Below, one piece after another: positions 18,858-27,584 of a stretch of 64,000 nucleotides of DNA (position 1 is the first letter of the stretch; the number at the start of each line of letters is the position of its first letter). Under the pieces are notes generated by a model. The model searched no databases, was not told the origin of the DNA, and saw only the letters and a program-made list of their open reading frames with translations. Source of the stretch: Neobacillus novalis NBRC 102450 (GTDB lineage Bacteria; Bacillota; Bacilli; Bacillales; Cytobacillaceae); the NCBI RefSeq assembly GCF_001591805.1, contig NZ_BCVP01000007.1:62001-126000 (forward strand). Direction: 5' to 3'. The position numbers and the translations under genes were made by a program.

Positions 18858-19379
18858 TCACAAGCCTTTGATTTGCTGTGAAAGGACTGGCGTGTGATTG
18901 ACAATAGCCTTTGCCAAAACGGAATGGTCCAAATGGGTCTGGATAAGTTCGATTGGAATTAAGGCAGCAATATATAATACAATAAAAATAATTAAGTAGA
19001 CTTCACAGAAACCAAACAAGCCGCCAGCCCAAACATTCAGCTGCTTTAGTACAGGCAAATGGGCAATAAAATCAAGCATGGAACCGATGATTTGGAATAA
19101 AATCTTAACAGCAAAAAAGATGATCACAAAGGCAATTGCCCGGTAGAAGGCCGTTTCTACGTCAGTAGAGTCTGTTAATAATTTTAATGTTGTCCCTTCG
19201 CTAAACTTCGGATAAGGAATCCAAAGAATTAGCTTTGGCGCCAGCTGATCGTAGTATAAATAGGCAACAATATATGCAATAATAAAACTTAATAAATGAA
19301 CTAGCTGGAGGATAAAGCCTCTTTTTAGGCCAACAAAGAATCCAATAATTAAAAGTATGATAATAATTAAATCTAACAT
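18858..19379 (-). CDS. yshB: CvpA family membrane protein (YshB)
   Basis: 173 residues with four hydrophobic helices and the typical opening MLDLIIIILLIIGFFVGLKRGF, a glycine-rich turn after the first helix. The family is named for E. coli CvpA; its molecular role in bacilli is not established. It lies between zapA and polX in the conserved B. subtilis order and follows zapA by six bases, so the two are co-transcribed. Confidence 0.88.
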   Translation of the reverse strand: MLDLIIIILLIIGFFVGLKRGFILQLVHLLSFIIAYIVAYLYYDQLAPKLILWIPYPKFSEGTTLKLLTDSTDVETAFYRAIAFVIIFFAVKILFQIIGSMLDFIAHLPVLKQLNVWAGGLFGFCEVYLIIFIVLYIAALIPIELIQTHLDHSVLAKAIVNHTPVLSQQIKGL

Positions 19380-19385
19380 AATTTT

Positions 19386-19646
19386 TTAGTCCTTTTCTTT
19401 TTGTAGTTCTGCTTGCAGTCGTTCTAATTGATCCTTTAGTTTAATATAATCATTGACAGCATTTACCGCTGTTAAAACAGCAAGTTTACTGACATCAAGA
19501 GATGGATTCTTAGAATTGATTTCACGCATTTTATCGTCAACTAACGCTGCCACAAGCCGAATTTGACTTGAGCTTTCCGTCCCCATTATGACGTAATGCT
19601 GTCCGTAAATATCAACAGTTGTTCTATTTTTTTCTGTTTTTGACAA
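19386..19646 (-). CDS. zapA: cell division protein ZapA
   Basis: Promotes FtsZ bundling and Z-ring assembly. I place the start at a TTG codon (protein beginning [15 protein letters not shown]) because GAAGGGAG lies eight bases before it. The 86 residues match the family, whereas the longer frame has a poor SD. Visible features are [12 protein letters not shown], the conserved [15 protein letters not shown], and a C-terminal coiled coil ([17 protein letters not shown]). It is the first gene of the zapA-yshB-polX-mutS2-yshE run. Confidence 0.93.
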   Translation of the reverse strand: MSKTEKNRTTVDIYGQHYVIMGTESSSQIRLVAALVDDKMREINSKNPSLDVSKLAVLTAVNAVNDYIKLKDQLERLQAELQKEKD

Positions 19647-19764
19647 AGTAAATGCTCCCTTCAAAGAATCCTACTCTATATCATAACACGAACGTATGGA
19701 TGTGGAAAAGTCAAACCTATTTAAGAGAGTCGGATATATTTAGTAGAAATGTGGTGTTTTTATA

Positions 19765-20793
19765 GTGGGAAATGTGGTAATTAATCTGGGAATGACCGAA
19801 ATCATGAAAATGCACGGTTATTACAGTAAACAGTTAGTCGATAAAAATCCACCAGGAAGTGTGTTCGCTGCCAAAACCCCTGCCTGTATGGTCACAGCTT
19901 ATAAATCAGGGAAAGTTCTATTCCAAGGGAATGATTGTGAAAAAGAGGCGGGGAAATGGAGTGGTGGCGGCGGTCGTGGAGCTGCGGGTGGCTCTGGTGG
20001 AAGCGACGCTGGCAGTACTGCAGGTCGTGGTAGTGCTGGTTCCGTTGCCGGTGGGTCTGCTAAAAGGCCAGCTGCTGCCAAAGGAAAATCTACTGCGAAG
20101 GGCGACCTGCCCATAGGTATCGGCGGGATGTCCGCCATTGGTTCCGATGAGGTCGGAACGGGGGACTTTTTTGGTCCGATTACCGTCGTGGCGGCTTATG
20201 TAAAAAAGGAACACATTCCATTATTAAAAGAATTAGGGGTCCGAGATTCGAAGGATTTGGGCGATGAAAAAATCATTGCGATTGCCAAGGTTATCAAAGA
20301 TGTCGTTCCCTTCAGCCTGATGACACTGAGAAATGAAAAATATAATCAGGTGCAGCAATCAGGCTGGACCCAAGGAAAAATGAAGGCTGTCCTTCATAAC
20401 CAGGCAATTTTAAATGTGTTAGGGAAAATTTCACCAGAGAAGCCGGAAGCAATTCTTATTGATCAATTTGTCCAGCCGAGCACTTATTATCAGCATTTAA
20501 AAGGTCAAAAAGTGATTGCAAAAGAAAATGTTTATTTTAGCACGAAAGCGGAGGGGATCCATCTTGCTGTAGCCGCTGCAAGTATTCTCGCCCGCTATGC
20601 TTTTATTCAATATATCGATAAGCTTGGCGAGGCCGCGGGCTTTAAGATTCCGAAAGGCGCTGGGGCACAGGTAGATGTTGCGGCTGCCAAGTTGATTGTG
20701 AATAAAGGGCGTGGCATTCTGCCTTCGTTTGTGAAGCTTCACTTCGCCAATACCGATAAGGCACTGGAGCTTGTCAATAAAAAACGTAAATAG
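19765..20793 (+). CDS. rnhC: ribonuclease HIII with a Gly/Ser/Ala-rich linker
   Basis: Removes RNA from RNA-DNA hybrids. The N-terminal TBP-like substrate-binding domain (about 1-65) and the RNase H catalytic domain (from about 115) are typical. Acidic residues include D128 and E129 in GSDEVGTGDFFGP, D161 in VRDSKDLG and D233 in ILIDQF; EGIHLAVAAASILAR is also conserved. Between the domains lies an unusual linker of nearly 50 residues made almost only of G, S, A, R and K (about 66-112). B. subtilis RnhC is about 30 residues shorter. The start is GTG with a weak SD. It diverges from zapA. Confidence 0.93.
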   Translation: MGNVVINLGMTEIMKMHGYYSKQLVDKNPPGSVFAAKTPACMVTAYKSGKVLFQGNDCEKEAGKWSGGGGRGAAGGSGGSDAGSTAGRGSAGSVAGGSAKRPAAAKGKSTAKGDLPIGIGGMSAIGSDEVGTGDFFGPITVVAAYVKKEHIPLLKELGVRDSKDLGDEKIIAIAKVIKDVVPFSLMTLRNEKYNQVQQSGWTQGKMKAVLHNQAILNVLGKISPEKPEAILIDQFVQPSTYYQHLKGQKVIAKENVYFSTKAEGIHLAVAAASILARYAFIQYIDKLGEAAGFKIPKGAGAQVDVAAAKLIVNKGRGILPSFVKLHFANTDKALELVNKKRK

Positions 20794-20809
20794 GTATGGA
20801 GGGGTTTTA

Positions 20810-21100
20810 GTGGCGAATAGACTTAGTGATGAGGAAATGACGACAGTTGTTGCTGAATTAACGGGCTGGAAATTAGAAGGTAAATTTATCGTGAAAAAAT
20901 ATCGTTTTCGGGAATTTTTAAAGGGTGTGGCGTTTGTGAATGAAATTGCCGAGCTTTCCGAAGAAAAAAATCATCACCCGTTTATCGCAATTGACTATAA
21001 ATTGGTGACACTCCGGCTGACTTCCTGGAATGCAGGGGGATTAACTGATTTGGATGTCGCCTTGGCGAAAAATTATGATGTAATTTATGAAAAAATGTAA
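20810..21100 (+). CDS. 4a-hydroxytetrahydrobiopterin dehydratase (pterin-4a-carbinolamine dehydratase) family
   Basis: Family members dehydrate 4a-hydroxytetrahydrobiopterin to recycle the cofactor of aromatic amino acid hydroxylases. The GTG start with GGAGGGG seven bases upstream gives 96 residues. The signature EKNHHPFIAIDYKLVTLRL with H55-H56 and AGGLTDLD is clear. The third active-site histidine of the canonical enzyme falls on W73 (TSWNAGG). No phenylalanine hydroxylase gene is in the window. It follows rnhC by 16 bp and probably shares its transcript, so the physiological substrate is open. Confidence 0.82.
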   Translation: MANRLSDEEMTTVVAELTGWKLEGKFIVKKYRFREFLKGVAFVNEIAELSEEKNHHPFIAIDYKLVTLRLTSWNAGGLTDLDVALAKNYDVIYEKM

Positions 21101-21103
21101 CTT

Positions 21104-21147
21104 AAAGAGGCTGCCGTGCAAGTTAGTTGCAAGACAGTCTCTTTTTT
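21104..21147 (+). terminator. terminator of rnhC and the pterin dehydratase gene
   Basis: A long imperfect hairpin with outer arms AAAGAG and CTCTTT and an inner TGCAA/TTGCA stem is followed by a T-run on the plus strand, directly after the stop codon. Confidence 0.8.
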
Positions 21148-21231
21148 GTTCTTTTTTGAATAAAATGTTCTTAAAAAAAGTTTCTACTCCCGAATAAATT
21201 CAAAAAATCATATAAAAAATTCACTATTATT

Positions 21232-21329
21232 ATTTTATCGGCGCTTTTGAGTGATTTATCGGCGAATCAATAAATATATCGGCGAATTCAGAGATTATAT
21301 CGGCGCATTTTACATTTTATCGGCGAATT
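21232..21329. repeat. 98-bp repeat block with five ATCGGCG motifs, copy 1
   Basis: Five ATCGGCG heptamers start at 21237, 21258, 21278, 21299 and 21319, spaced alternately 21 and 20 bp. The block is almost identical to 22408-22504 and ends six bases before the stop codon of the NERD-domain gene. Confidence 0.85.
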
Positions 21330-21334
21330 GAAAA

Positions 21335-22309
21335 TTACCACGGTAATGTCTGCGGAAAGTATACTCGTCCTTTATTTGTTCCTGAATTGTTGAGATTTAA
21401 AGCCCGTAATAACCTTTTGGCTATATCATCTGATTTTAAATGGCAAAACTCTCGAAACTGCTTATTTGTTATTTTTGAATCAATAAGTAAGAAATAATCT
21501 TTCAAAGCATCGATATGGGCATCCTTTGAAAATTGACCACATGATGTGCAAAACCATTTCTGTTTTTTACGAATAAGTGTACCATGATTGTTGTAAGCGC
21601 AAAATACACCTGTTTTGATGTCTTCCTTTTTGATATCATATTTCTTTAAAATATAGTTTGTCGGAATTGTGTTCATTTTTATGAGAAGACGGCTTAATTT
21701 TCGGAGATCTTTTGCGTTAAGAAGTGGATCTGAATACATTTTTTCAAAAAACTTAATTTTGTTTATTAAAGCATCTGATTTACATACCCGTGGTTTCACT
21801 TTATGAGCATTTTTTCCGGTGATGACATATGAGGTATTACTATTGCTGATTACTACTAAATAATCAACCGGAACTGGTGGGAATTTATGTTTAACTAATA
21901 GTTGCTTTATGTATTCTCGATGTCTTTTAGCTTGTGAGATTGGATTTGAATATCCCTTTTCATTTTCTTTGTTTAATTGTATAAACTGATCATTTTCGGT
22001 ATCAAATATTAATTTACCGGCCATATTTTTCACTTCAATAATAAGTGCGAATTCTGGTGCGAGGAGAAGAGTATCAATTTGGCAGTTGTAATCACCGTCG
22101 GGAAGATTTAAGTCATGAAGGATCAGGTATTTATCGATTGGAAGAAGACGTAAAAAATAATCGAGGGCCACTTCTCCTTGGTAACCTGCCCGTCTTCGAC
22201 CCATTTCCTCTACAATTTGCTGATATTTAGGGTAATTCAGTGGCAGGCGCCGGCATAATGCCTCCAAAACAAGAAGAACTAATGGGATTGTCCTTTCTTT
22301 TATAACCAA
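21335..22309 (-). CDS. NERD-domain (nuclease-related) protein
   Basis: The NERD domain is a restriction-endonuclease-like fold found in accessory genes of gram-positive bacteria; its activity is mostly predicted. I start at TTG (protein VIKERTIPLVLL) because AAAGGAG lies eight bases before it; this gives 324 residues. The core (about 40-155) shows GYQGEVALDYFL, D79 in CQIDTLLL, and the E92-x-K94 pair in LIIEVKNM, consistent with a metal-dependent nuclease. A partial zinc-ribbon (WFCTSCG) lies near residue 260. B. subtilis has no gene between rnhC and pheT, and this one is bracketed by near-identical repeat blocks. TTGACA at about 80 bp upstream may be a -35, but I see no good -10. Confidence 0.82.
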   Translation of the reverse strand: MVIKERTIPLVLLVLEALCRRLPLNYPKYQQIVEEMGRRRAGYQGEVALDYFLRLLPIDKYLILHDLNLPDGDYNCQIDTLLLAPEFALIIEVKNMAGKLIFDTENDQFIQLNKENEKGYSNPISQAKRHREYIKQLLVKHKFPPVPVDYLVVISNSNTSYVITGKNAHKVKPRVCKSDALINKIKFFEKMYSDPLLNAKDLRKLSRLLIKMNTIPTNYILKKYDIKKEDIKTGVFCAYNNHGTLIRKKQKWFCTSCGQFSKDAHIDALKDYFLLIDSKITNKQFREFCHLKSDDIAKRLLRALNLNNSGTNKGRVYFPQTLPW

Positions 22310-22407
22310 AACTATCACTCCTTTCATTTTAATTTAAATAGTTCTTAAATTCCGCCAAGATTCCTGCCGAATTTTAGCGATATTTGTTAACGTTTTATGT
22401 CAATAAA

Positions 22408-22504
22408 ATTTTATCGGCGCTTTTGAGTGATTTATCGGCGAATCTATAAATAAATCGGCGAATTCGGAGATTATATCGGCGAATTTTACATTTTATCGGC
22501 GAAT
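22408..22504. repeat. 97-bp repeat block with five ATCGGCG motifs, copy 2
   Basis: Heptamers start at 22413, 22434, 22454, 22475 and 22495 with the same 21/20-bp alternation as copy 1. About five positions differ between the copies. This one lies upstream of the NERD gene and downstream of the pheT terminator, in direct orientation relative to copy 1. Confidence 0.85.
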
Positions 22505-22524
22505 CTAAATTTTTTATGAAAAAG

Positions 22525-22559
22525 AAAAAAGCCAGCCCGAAATTTCGAGCCAGCCTTTA
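22525..22559 (-). terminator. terminator of pheST
   Basis: A 16-pair stem including several G-T pairs, with centre CGAAATTTCG, is followed by a T-rich run on the minus strand just after the pheT stop codon. Confidence 0.85.
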
Positions 22560-22563
22560 AAAA

Positions 22564-24978
22564 TTAACCTCTTAACACCGCTCCTGCCTTTTCTTTCAAA
22601 GCATCAAGCACACGCTCATGAACCTTCGTTACCTCTTCATCTGTCAAAGTACGCACAGGATCAGCATATTTTAATGAGAAAGCAATCGATTTCTTACCTG
22701 CTTCCATCTTGTCTCCCTCATATAAATCAAACACTTCAGCTTCCTTCAGAAGTGGCGCCCCTTCATTTACTATAATTCCCCATAAGGTGCCTGACACCGT
22801 TTCACTGTTTACCACAAGGGCAATGTCTCTTGTGATCGATGGGAAGCGTGGGATGGCTTTGTATTGTAAGACTGGTGCGTCTGCTTCAAGGACTGCTTTT
22901 AAAGATAACTCGAAGACGTAGGTGTCTTTTAAATCAAGCTCTTTTTGGACGCTTGGGTGTACTTGACCAACGAAGCCGATTTTTTCACCATTCAAGTGGA
23001 TTTCGGCGGTACGGCCAGGATGCATGCCATCTACCTGCGCCTGGACGTAATCAACGCCATCGGACAAGCCAAGCTTTGCAAACATTCCTTCTAAAATTCC
23101 TTTAACAACGAAGAAGTCAACTGCCTTCTTCTCTCCTTGCCATGAATGGCTATGCCACAGGCCAGTAACCGCTCCCGCTAAATGCTCTTGCTCAACAGGA
23201 AGTGATTCATCGCCATTTGATAAGAATACCGCACCGGTTTCATAAACGGCTAAGCTATCGTTTTGGCGGGCACTATTGTATTTAAGGACTTCTAACAGCT
23301 GCGGCATTATGCTTAAGCGAAGGATGCTTCTCTCTTCGCTCATCGGCATTGCTAAACGAATCGTATCGGACTTTTCTAACGCAAATTGGGTAGCTTTTTC
23401 TTCACTAGTTAATGAGTACGTTACAGCCTGATACAGACCTGCTCCCTCAAGATATTGACGGACTTCACGGCGCTTCTTCTGGTAGTCAGACAATCTGCCT
23501 GGAGTAGATGAACCAATCGGCAATGTCTTCGGAATATTATCATACCCGTAAAGGCGCGCAACCTCTTCCAGTAAATCTTCTTCAATTTTAATATCGCCGC
23601 GGCGCGTTGGTGCCGTTACTGTAATGGTATCTTCCTCGATAGAAACTGCGAATTGCAGGCGGTCAAAGATTTCTTTAACATCCTTCATCACTAATTCTGT
23701 TCCAAGGACACGGTTGATTTTTTCTAGAGTAATCGAAACTACCGCTGGTTCAACTGTAATTGTATCAGCCTCAGCAGCTCCTTCTAAAACTTCACCGCCG
23801 GCATACTTCGCCATTAAATATGCCGCACGTTCGCCAGCTGCACGAACACGGTTTGGATCAACACCTTTTTCAAACCGGGCGCTTGCTTCACTTCTTAAAC
23901 CGTGGTCTTTCGATGCTTTTCTAACGGCAGCACCGTTAAAATAAGCTGATTCCAATAAAACTGTGGTTGTGTCGGAAGTTACCTCAGAATTTGCTCCGCC
24001 CATCACACCGGCAAGGGCAACCGGCTCTGTACCATTTGTAATGACAAGATGTTCAGAGGTTAATGTCCGCTCCACATCATCAAGTGTTACAAATTTTTCG
24101 CCATTGGCAGCACGGCGGACAAGAATCTCTTTTGATCCTAAACGGTCGTAGTCAAACGCATGAAGCGGCTGGCCGTATTCTAATAAAATATAATTCGTAA
24201 TATCAACGACATTATTATGCGGGCGGATACCAGCTGACATTAATCGTGTCTGCATCCACAACGGCGCGGGACCGATTTTTACATTTTTGATCACTTTTGC
24301 CACGTATAATGGGTTATCCTCTTTCGCTTCAACGACAACCTTTACGTAATCAGAAGCTTTTTCAGCCACTGGCTCCAAACTAATGTCCGGAAGTTTAACC
24401 TCTCTGCCAAGAATGGCTGCCACTTCATAGGCAACACCCAGCATGCTTAAACAATCAGCGCGGTTAGGCGTCAAACTAAGCTCTAGGACCTCATCATCTC
24501 GATTTAACAAGTCAAGTGCATCTACACTGACCTCAGCGTCTGCTGGAAAAACAAAGATGCCCTCGGAATATTCTTTCGGAACAACCTTGCCTTCCAATCC
24601 AAGCTCAGTTAGGGAACAAATCATTCCGTTCGATTCCTCACCGCGAAGCTTCGCCCGTTTAATTTTAAAATTCCCCGGTAAAACGGCACCAGTCTTGGCT
24701 ACAGCAACCTTTTGTCCTTGGGCCACATTTGGCGCACCGCAAATAATTTGCACTGGCTGTTCTTCGCCAACATCAACAAGGCATTTACTTAATTTATCAG
24801 CATTTGGGTGCTGCTCCCGTTCTAATACGTGACCGACAACAACGCCTTTAATGCCTTCGTTAAGGATCTCTACTCCCTCAACTTCAATCCCGCTTTTTGT
24901 AATTTTTTCGGCTAATTCATCTGCCGTTACTCCAGTTAAATCGATATAATCCTGAAGCCATTTGTATGAAACGAACAT
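22564..24978 (-). CDS. pheT: phenylalanine-tRNA ligase beta subunit
   Basis: Non-catalytic but essential subunit of the alpha2beta2 PheRS; edits mischarged Tyr and binds tRNA. The 804 residues show, in order, an EMAP-type tRNA-binding domain (about 40-150), the B3/B4 editing domain, the B5 domain, a catalytic-like core and a C-terminal FDX-ACB domain ([12 protein letters not shown] onward). It starts 12 bp after pheS. Oddly, the 13-mer GGTGCCTGACACC, repeated in nearby non-coding DNA, lies within codons about 727-731 and is read as TVSGT without disturbing the frame. Confidence 0.97.
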   Translation of the reverse strand: MFVSYKWLQDYIDLTGVTADELAEKITKSGIEVEGVEILNEGIKGVVVGHVLEREQHPNADKLSKCLVDVGEEQPVQIICGAPNVAQGQKVAVAKTGAVLPGNFKIKRAKLRGEESNGMICSLTELGLEGKVVPKEYSEGIFVFPADAEVSVDALDLLNRDDEVLELSLTPNRADCLSMLGVAYEVAAILGREVKLPDISLEPVAEKASDYVKVVVEAKEDNPLYVAKVIKNVKIGPAPLWMQTRLMSAGIRPHNNVVDITNYILLEYGQPLHAFDYDRLGSKEILVRRAANGEKFVTLDDVERTLTSEHLVITNGTEPVALAGVMGGANSEVTSDTTTVLLESAYFNGAAVRKASKDHGLRSEASARFEKGVDPNRVRAAGERAAYLMAKYAGGEVLEGAAEADTITVEPAVVSITLEKINRVLGTELVMKDVKEIFDRLQFAVSIEEDTITVTAPTRRGDIKIEEDLLEEVARLYGYDNIPKTLPIGSSTPGRLSDYQKKRREVRQYLEGAGLYQAVTYSLTSEEKATQFALEKSDTIRLAMPMSEERSILRLSIMPQLLEVLKYNSARQNDSLAVYETGAVFLSNGDESLPVEQEHLAGAVTGLWHSHSWQGEKKAVDFFVVKGILEGMFAKLGLSDGVDYVQAQVDGMHPGRTAEIHLNGEKIGFVGQVHPSVQKELDLKDTYVFELSLKAVLEADAPVLQYKAIPRFPSITRDIALVVNSETVSGTLWGIIVNEGAPLLKEAEVFDLYEGDKMEAGKKSIAFSLKYADPVRTLTDEEVTKVHERVLDALKEKAGAVLRG
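22786..22798. repeat. GGTGCCTGACACC repeat unit inside pheT
   Basis: Exact copy of the 13-mer that forms the yslB-lysC terminator arms and occurs in the pheS leader. Here it is within coding sequence, in frame, in the C-terminal FDX-ACB region. Confidence 0.7.
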
Positions 24979-24990
24979 TTTGTCAACCTC

Positions 24991-26028
24991 CTATTCTTCT
25001 ACCGAAAACTGTTTTAAAAAACGTACGTCATTTGTATAGAAATGTCTGATATCATCGACACCGTATTTCAACATCGCAATCCGCTCTGGTCCCATTCCAA
25101 ATGCGAAGCCAGTGTATCTTTTTGAATCATAACCAGCCATTTCAAGAACGTTTGGATGAACCATGCCGGCTCCTAGAATTTCAATCCAGCCTGTTTGCTT
25201 ACAAACACTGCAGCCCTTGCCACCGCAAATTTTACAAGAAATATCCATTTCAACCGACGGCTCTGTGAACGGGAAGAAGCTTGGTCTTAAACGGATCTCC
25301 CGGTCGTCACCGAACATCTTTTTCGCAAAAACCTCTAAGGTACCTTTAAGGTCGCTCATCCGAATATTCTCGCCAACGACAAGGCCCTCGATTTGCATGA
25401 ACTGGTGAGAGTGTGTTGCATCGTCATTATCGCGACGGTACACTTTACCCGGGCAAATAATTTTTATTGGGCCCTTGCCTTGATGCTTTTCCATCGTCCG
25501 TGCTTGAACAGGTGATGTATGGGTGCGAAGAAGGATTTCCTCCGTGATATAGAAGGAGTCCTGCATATCGCGGGCCGGGTGCCCTTTCGGTAAATTAAGT
25601 GCTTCGAAGTTGTAATAATCCTGCTCAACCTCCGGACCTTCAGCGACCTGATAGCCCATCCCAATAAATAAGTCTTCAATTTCTTCAATGATCCTTGTAA
25701 GCGGGTGGTGGTTTCCTACGTTCACAGGGCGTCCTGGAAGTGTAACGTCAATACTTTCAGACGCGAGTTTTTCGAGGACAGCAGCCTCTTCTAGTCCTTT
25801 TTGTTTTGCTTCGATTTTCACGGCAATCGCTTCGCGGACTTCATTGGCAAGTGCCCCCATGACTGGACGCTCTTCAGCGGAAAGCTTACCCATTCCGCGC
25901 AGCACTTCGGTGATCGGGCCCTTTTTTCCTAAGTAGGCGACGCGAATGTCATTTAATTCTTTTAAGCTTGCAGACTGTTCAATCTTTTGAATAGCCTCTT
26001 CCTGCAATTCCTTCAAACGTTCTTGCAT
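24991..26028 (-). CDS. pheS: phenylalanine-tRNA ligase alpha subunit
   Basis: Catalytic class II synthetase subunit charging tRNA-Phe. The 345 residues have an N-terminal coiled coil (about 1-85) for tRNA contact. The class II motifs include [34 protein letters not shown], and the motif 3 [14 protein letters not shown] cysteine cluster [16 protein letters not shown] sits near residue 272. It is preceded by a Phe-type T-box leader and followed by pheT in one operon. Confidence 0.97.
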   Translation of the reverse strand: MQERLKELQEEAIQKIEQSASLKELNDIRVAYLGKKGPITEVLRGMGKLSAEERPVMGALANEVREAIAVKIEAKQKGLEEAAVLEKLASESIDVTLPGRPVNVGNHHPLTRIIEEIEDLFIGMGYQVAEGPEVEQDYYNFEALNLPKGHPARDMQDSFYITEEILLRTHTSPVQARTMEKHQGKGPIKIICPGKVYRRDNDDATHSHQFMQIEGLVVGENIRMSDLKGTLEVFAKKMFGDDREIRLRPSFFPFTEPSVEMDISCKICGGKGCSVCKQTGWIEILGAGMVHPNVLEMAGYDSKRYTGFAFGMGPERIAMLKYGVDDIRHFYTNDVRFLKQFSVEE

Positions 26029-26067
26029 GTCTATTCCTCCTTATTTTTTGAATGATTAGATTGGTGT

Positions 26068-26080
26068 GGTGTCAGGCACC
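26068..26080. repeat. GGTGTCAGGCACC repeat unit in the pheS leader
   Basis: Same 13-mer as at 4782-4794, 4806-4818 (inverted) and 22786-22798, placed between the T-box terminator and the pheS SD. Confidence 0.7.
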
Positions 26081-26084
26081 GAAG

Positions 26085-26368
26085 AAAAACAAAAAAACCC
26101 CATCCCTGGAAAGGGACGAGGTTAAAGTTTCGCGGTACCACCCTTGTAAACACGATATGTATAAAACACAAGTGTTCGCTTCATTCGGATAACGGCTTGT
26201 GCCGGTGCATCTTTACATTCTTCATAGAAAAATGGTCCCGATGCCAACTCAGGAGGTGAACTTCTCAAGTCCTGAACCATAAAAGTGCTTCCAGTCGCGG
26301 CACTTTCTCCCTAAATGGTCATTAGGCAAGATACTTTTCTCCGTCATCGTTTTTATAATAATCAATTG
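26085..26368 (-). promoter_or_regulatory. T-box leader (tRNA-Phe sensing) of pheST
   Basis: The minus strand carries the T-box sequence AGGGTGGTACCGCG (26131-26144), followed by a terminator (arms 26096-26107 and 26112-26123) with a long T-run. A TTC triplet opposite 26258-26260 in AGAAGTTCACC is the probable specifier. Uncharged tRNA-Phe should stabilise the antiterminator and raise pheST expression. Confidence 0.92.
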
Positions 26369-26374
26369 TTCACT

Positions 26375-26404
26375 ATTATATAATAATTATCGGTAAAAGG
26401 TCAA
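26375..26404 (-). promoter_or_regulatory. sigma-A promoter of pheST
   Basis: Minus-strand -35 TTGACC (26399-26404), 18-bp spacer, -10 TATAAT (26375-26380), just upstream of the T-box leader. Confidence 0.8.
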
Positions 26405-26416
26405 ACTTGTTTGCGT

Positions 26417-27166
26417 CTATTTTTTCAAATAATAGAGAAGGATTCCGGTTGCAACAGCTACATTTAGCGACTCACTCTTGCCGTAAATTGGAATATACAG
26501 ATTGGCAGTCGTGTTGGCAAGGTAGTCTTTGCCGACGCCGTTCCCTTCATTTCCAACAATCAAAGCAAAAGAATCACCGCCGGAAATATCTGTATAAGCG
26601 GATGCCCCTTCAAGTGCTGTCCCGTAAACAGGAATATCCTTTTCTTGCAGTTTGTCCATCCACTCATGAAGGTCGCCTCTGATAATTGGAAGGTGAAAAT
26701 GGCTTCCCTGTGCTGACCTTAGCACTTTTGAGTTATAAATATCTACGCTCCCGCGGCCGACAATCACGGCGTCAATCCCGGCTGCATCGGCAGTGCGAAT
26801 CATTGTTCCAAGATTACCTGGATCCTGGACGGCATCGATAAGCAGCAAAGATTTTGCATTACCTGCCTCCGGATTAGCTTGGCGGCAAACCGCATAAATT
26901 CCTTGCGGGGCTTCTGTGTCAGATAATGAATCGGAAATCTCTTCCGTTATGGTTGTGACTGGCGTGGAACCTAAGTCCCAGCGCGGCGGCAGGCCGACTT
27001 TTTCAGAAACGATAATTTCCGAAATTTGCTCCCCTTGTTTGATCGCCTCTTCAACTAAATGAAAACCTTCCACTAAAAACGTTCCCGACTTATCCCGCTC
27101 CTTTTTCGTTAAAAGCTTTTTCCATTGTTTTACCTTAGAATTATTGACAGATTCAATATATTTCAA
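26417..27166 (-). CDS. ysgA: SpoU/TrmH family RNA 2'-O-ribose methyltransferase (YsgA-like)
   Basis: SAM-dependent methyltransferase with the knotted SPOUT fold. An N-terminal substrate-binding domain is at about 1-90 (KQWKKLLTKKERDKSGTFLVEG). The three SpoU motifs follow: DAVQDPGNLGTMIRTADAAG, FALIVGNEGNGVGKD and LYIPIYGKSESLNVAVATGI. 249 residues. The target RNA is not certain; the family is usually annotated as a 23S rRNA methyltransferase. It sits beside pheS as in B. subtilis. Confidence 0.9.
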   Translation of the reverse strand: MKYIESVNNSKVKQWKKLLTKKERDKSGTFLVEGFHLVEEAIKQGEQISEIIVSEKVGLPPRWDLGSTPVTTITEEISDSLSDTEAPQGIYAVCRQANPEAGNAKSLLLIDAVQDPGNLGTMIRTADAAGIDAVIVGRGSVDIYNSKVLRSAQGSHFHLPIIRGDLHEWMDKLQEKDIPVYGTALEGASAYTDISGGDSFALIVGNEGNGVGKDYLANTTANLYIPIYGKSESLNVAVATGILLYYLKK

Positions 27167-27286
27167 AACCGGTTCTCCTTTAATAATTGCTTATGATTTT
27201 CTAATTATAGCCCAAATAATATACATAATAAAACCAAAATTAGAAAACATATTAAAGAAAGACAGGATAAAAAGGAGTGTGGGGTT

Positions 27287-27493
27287 ATGAACTTAAATTT
27301 ACGAAATGCGATTGTTCACAATGTTTCAGGTAATACTCAAGAAGAATTAGAGGATACAATCGTTGATGCGATTCAAAATGGTGAAGAAAAAATGCTCCCA
27401 GGACTCGGTGTATTATTTGAAGTCATTTGGAAAAATTCATCTGAAGAAGAGAAAAAGGAGATGCTGTCAACCCTTGAAAGCGGGTTAAAGTAA
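27287..27493 (+). CDS. sspI: small acid-soluble spore protein I
   Basis: Minor SASP made in the developing forespore under sigma-G in B. subtilis. The 68 residues begin [41 protein letters not shown], matching the SspI family. AAGGAGTG precedes the ATG. It is monocistronic with its own terminator. I could not assign a clear sigma-G promoter in the 120 bp upstream. The gene shows the organism forms endospores. Confidence 0.94.
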   Translation: MNLNLRNAIVHNVSGNTQEELEDTIVDAIQNGEEKMLPGLGVLFEVIWKNSSEEEKKEMLSTLESGLK

Positions 27494-27503
27494 AATCTCC
27501 CCC

Positions 27504-27536
27504 GAAGCTGCCATACATCAATCGGCAGCTTTTTTA
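27504..27536 (+). terminator. terminator of sspI
   Basis: Stem AAGCTGCC/GGCAGCTT (27505-27512 with 27524-27531) followed by a T-run. Confidence 0.88.
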
Positions 27537-27538
27537 TT

Positions 27539-27575
27539 TAAAAAAATCCCCGGCCAGAAACTACAGCCAGGGATT
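27539..27575 (-). terminator. terminator of the M42 peptidase gene
   Basis: On the minus strand AATCCCTGGC and GCCGGGGATT form an imperfect stem followed by seven Ts, just after the peptidase stop codon. Confidence 0.82.
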
Positions 27576-27584
27576 CCAAAACGA

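Noticed and set aside
19899..20214. Antisense frames opposite the RNase HIII linker
   Set aside because: They arise from the GC-rich low-complexity codons of rnhC; proline- and threonine-rich shadows without SDs.
21232..21329. Possible CRISPR array (regular short repeats)
   Set aside because: The repeated unit is only about 7-11 bp, intervals are near-identical between the two blocks rather than unique spacers, and no cas genes are present.
22408..22480. TATAAT inside repeat copy 2 as the NERD gene promoter
   Set aside because: No acceptable -35 at 16-18 bp, and the same hexamer in copy 1 has no gene to serve.
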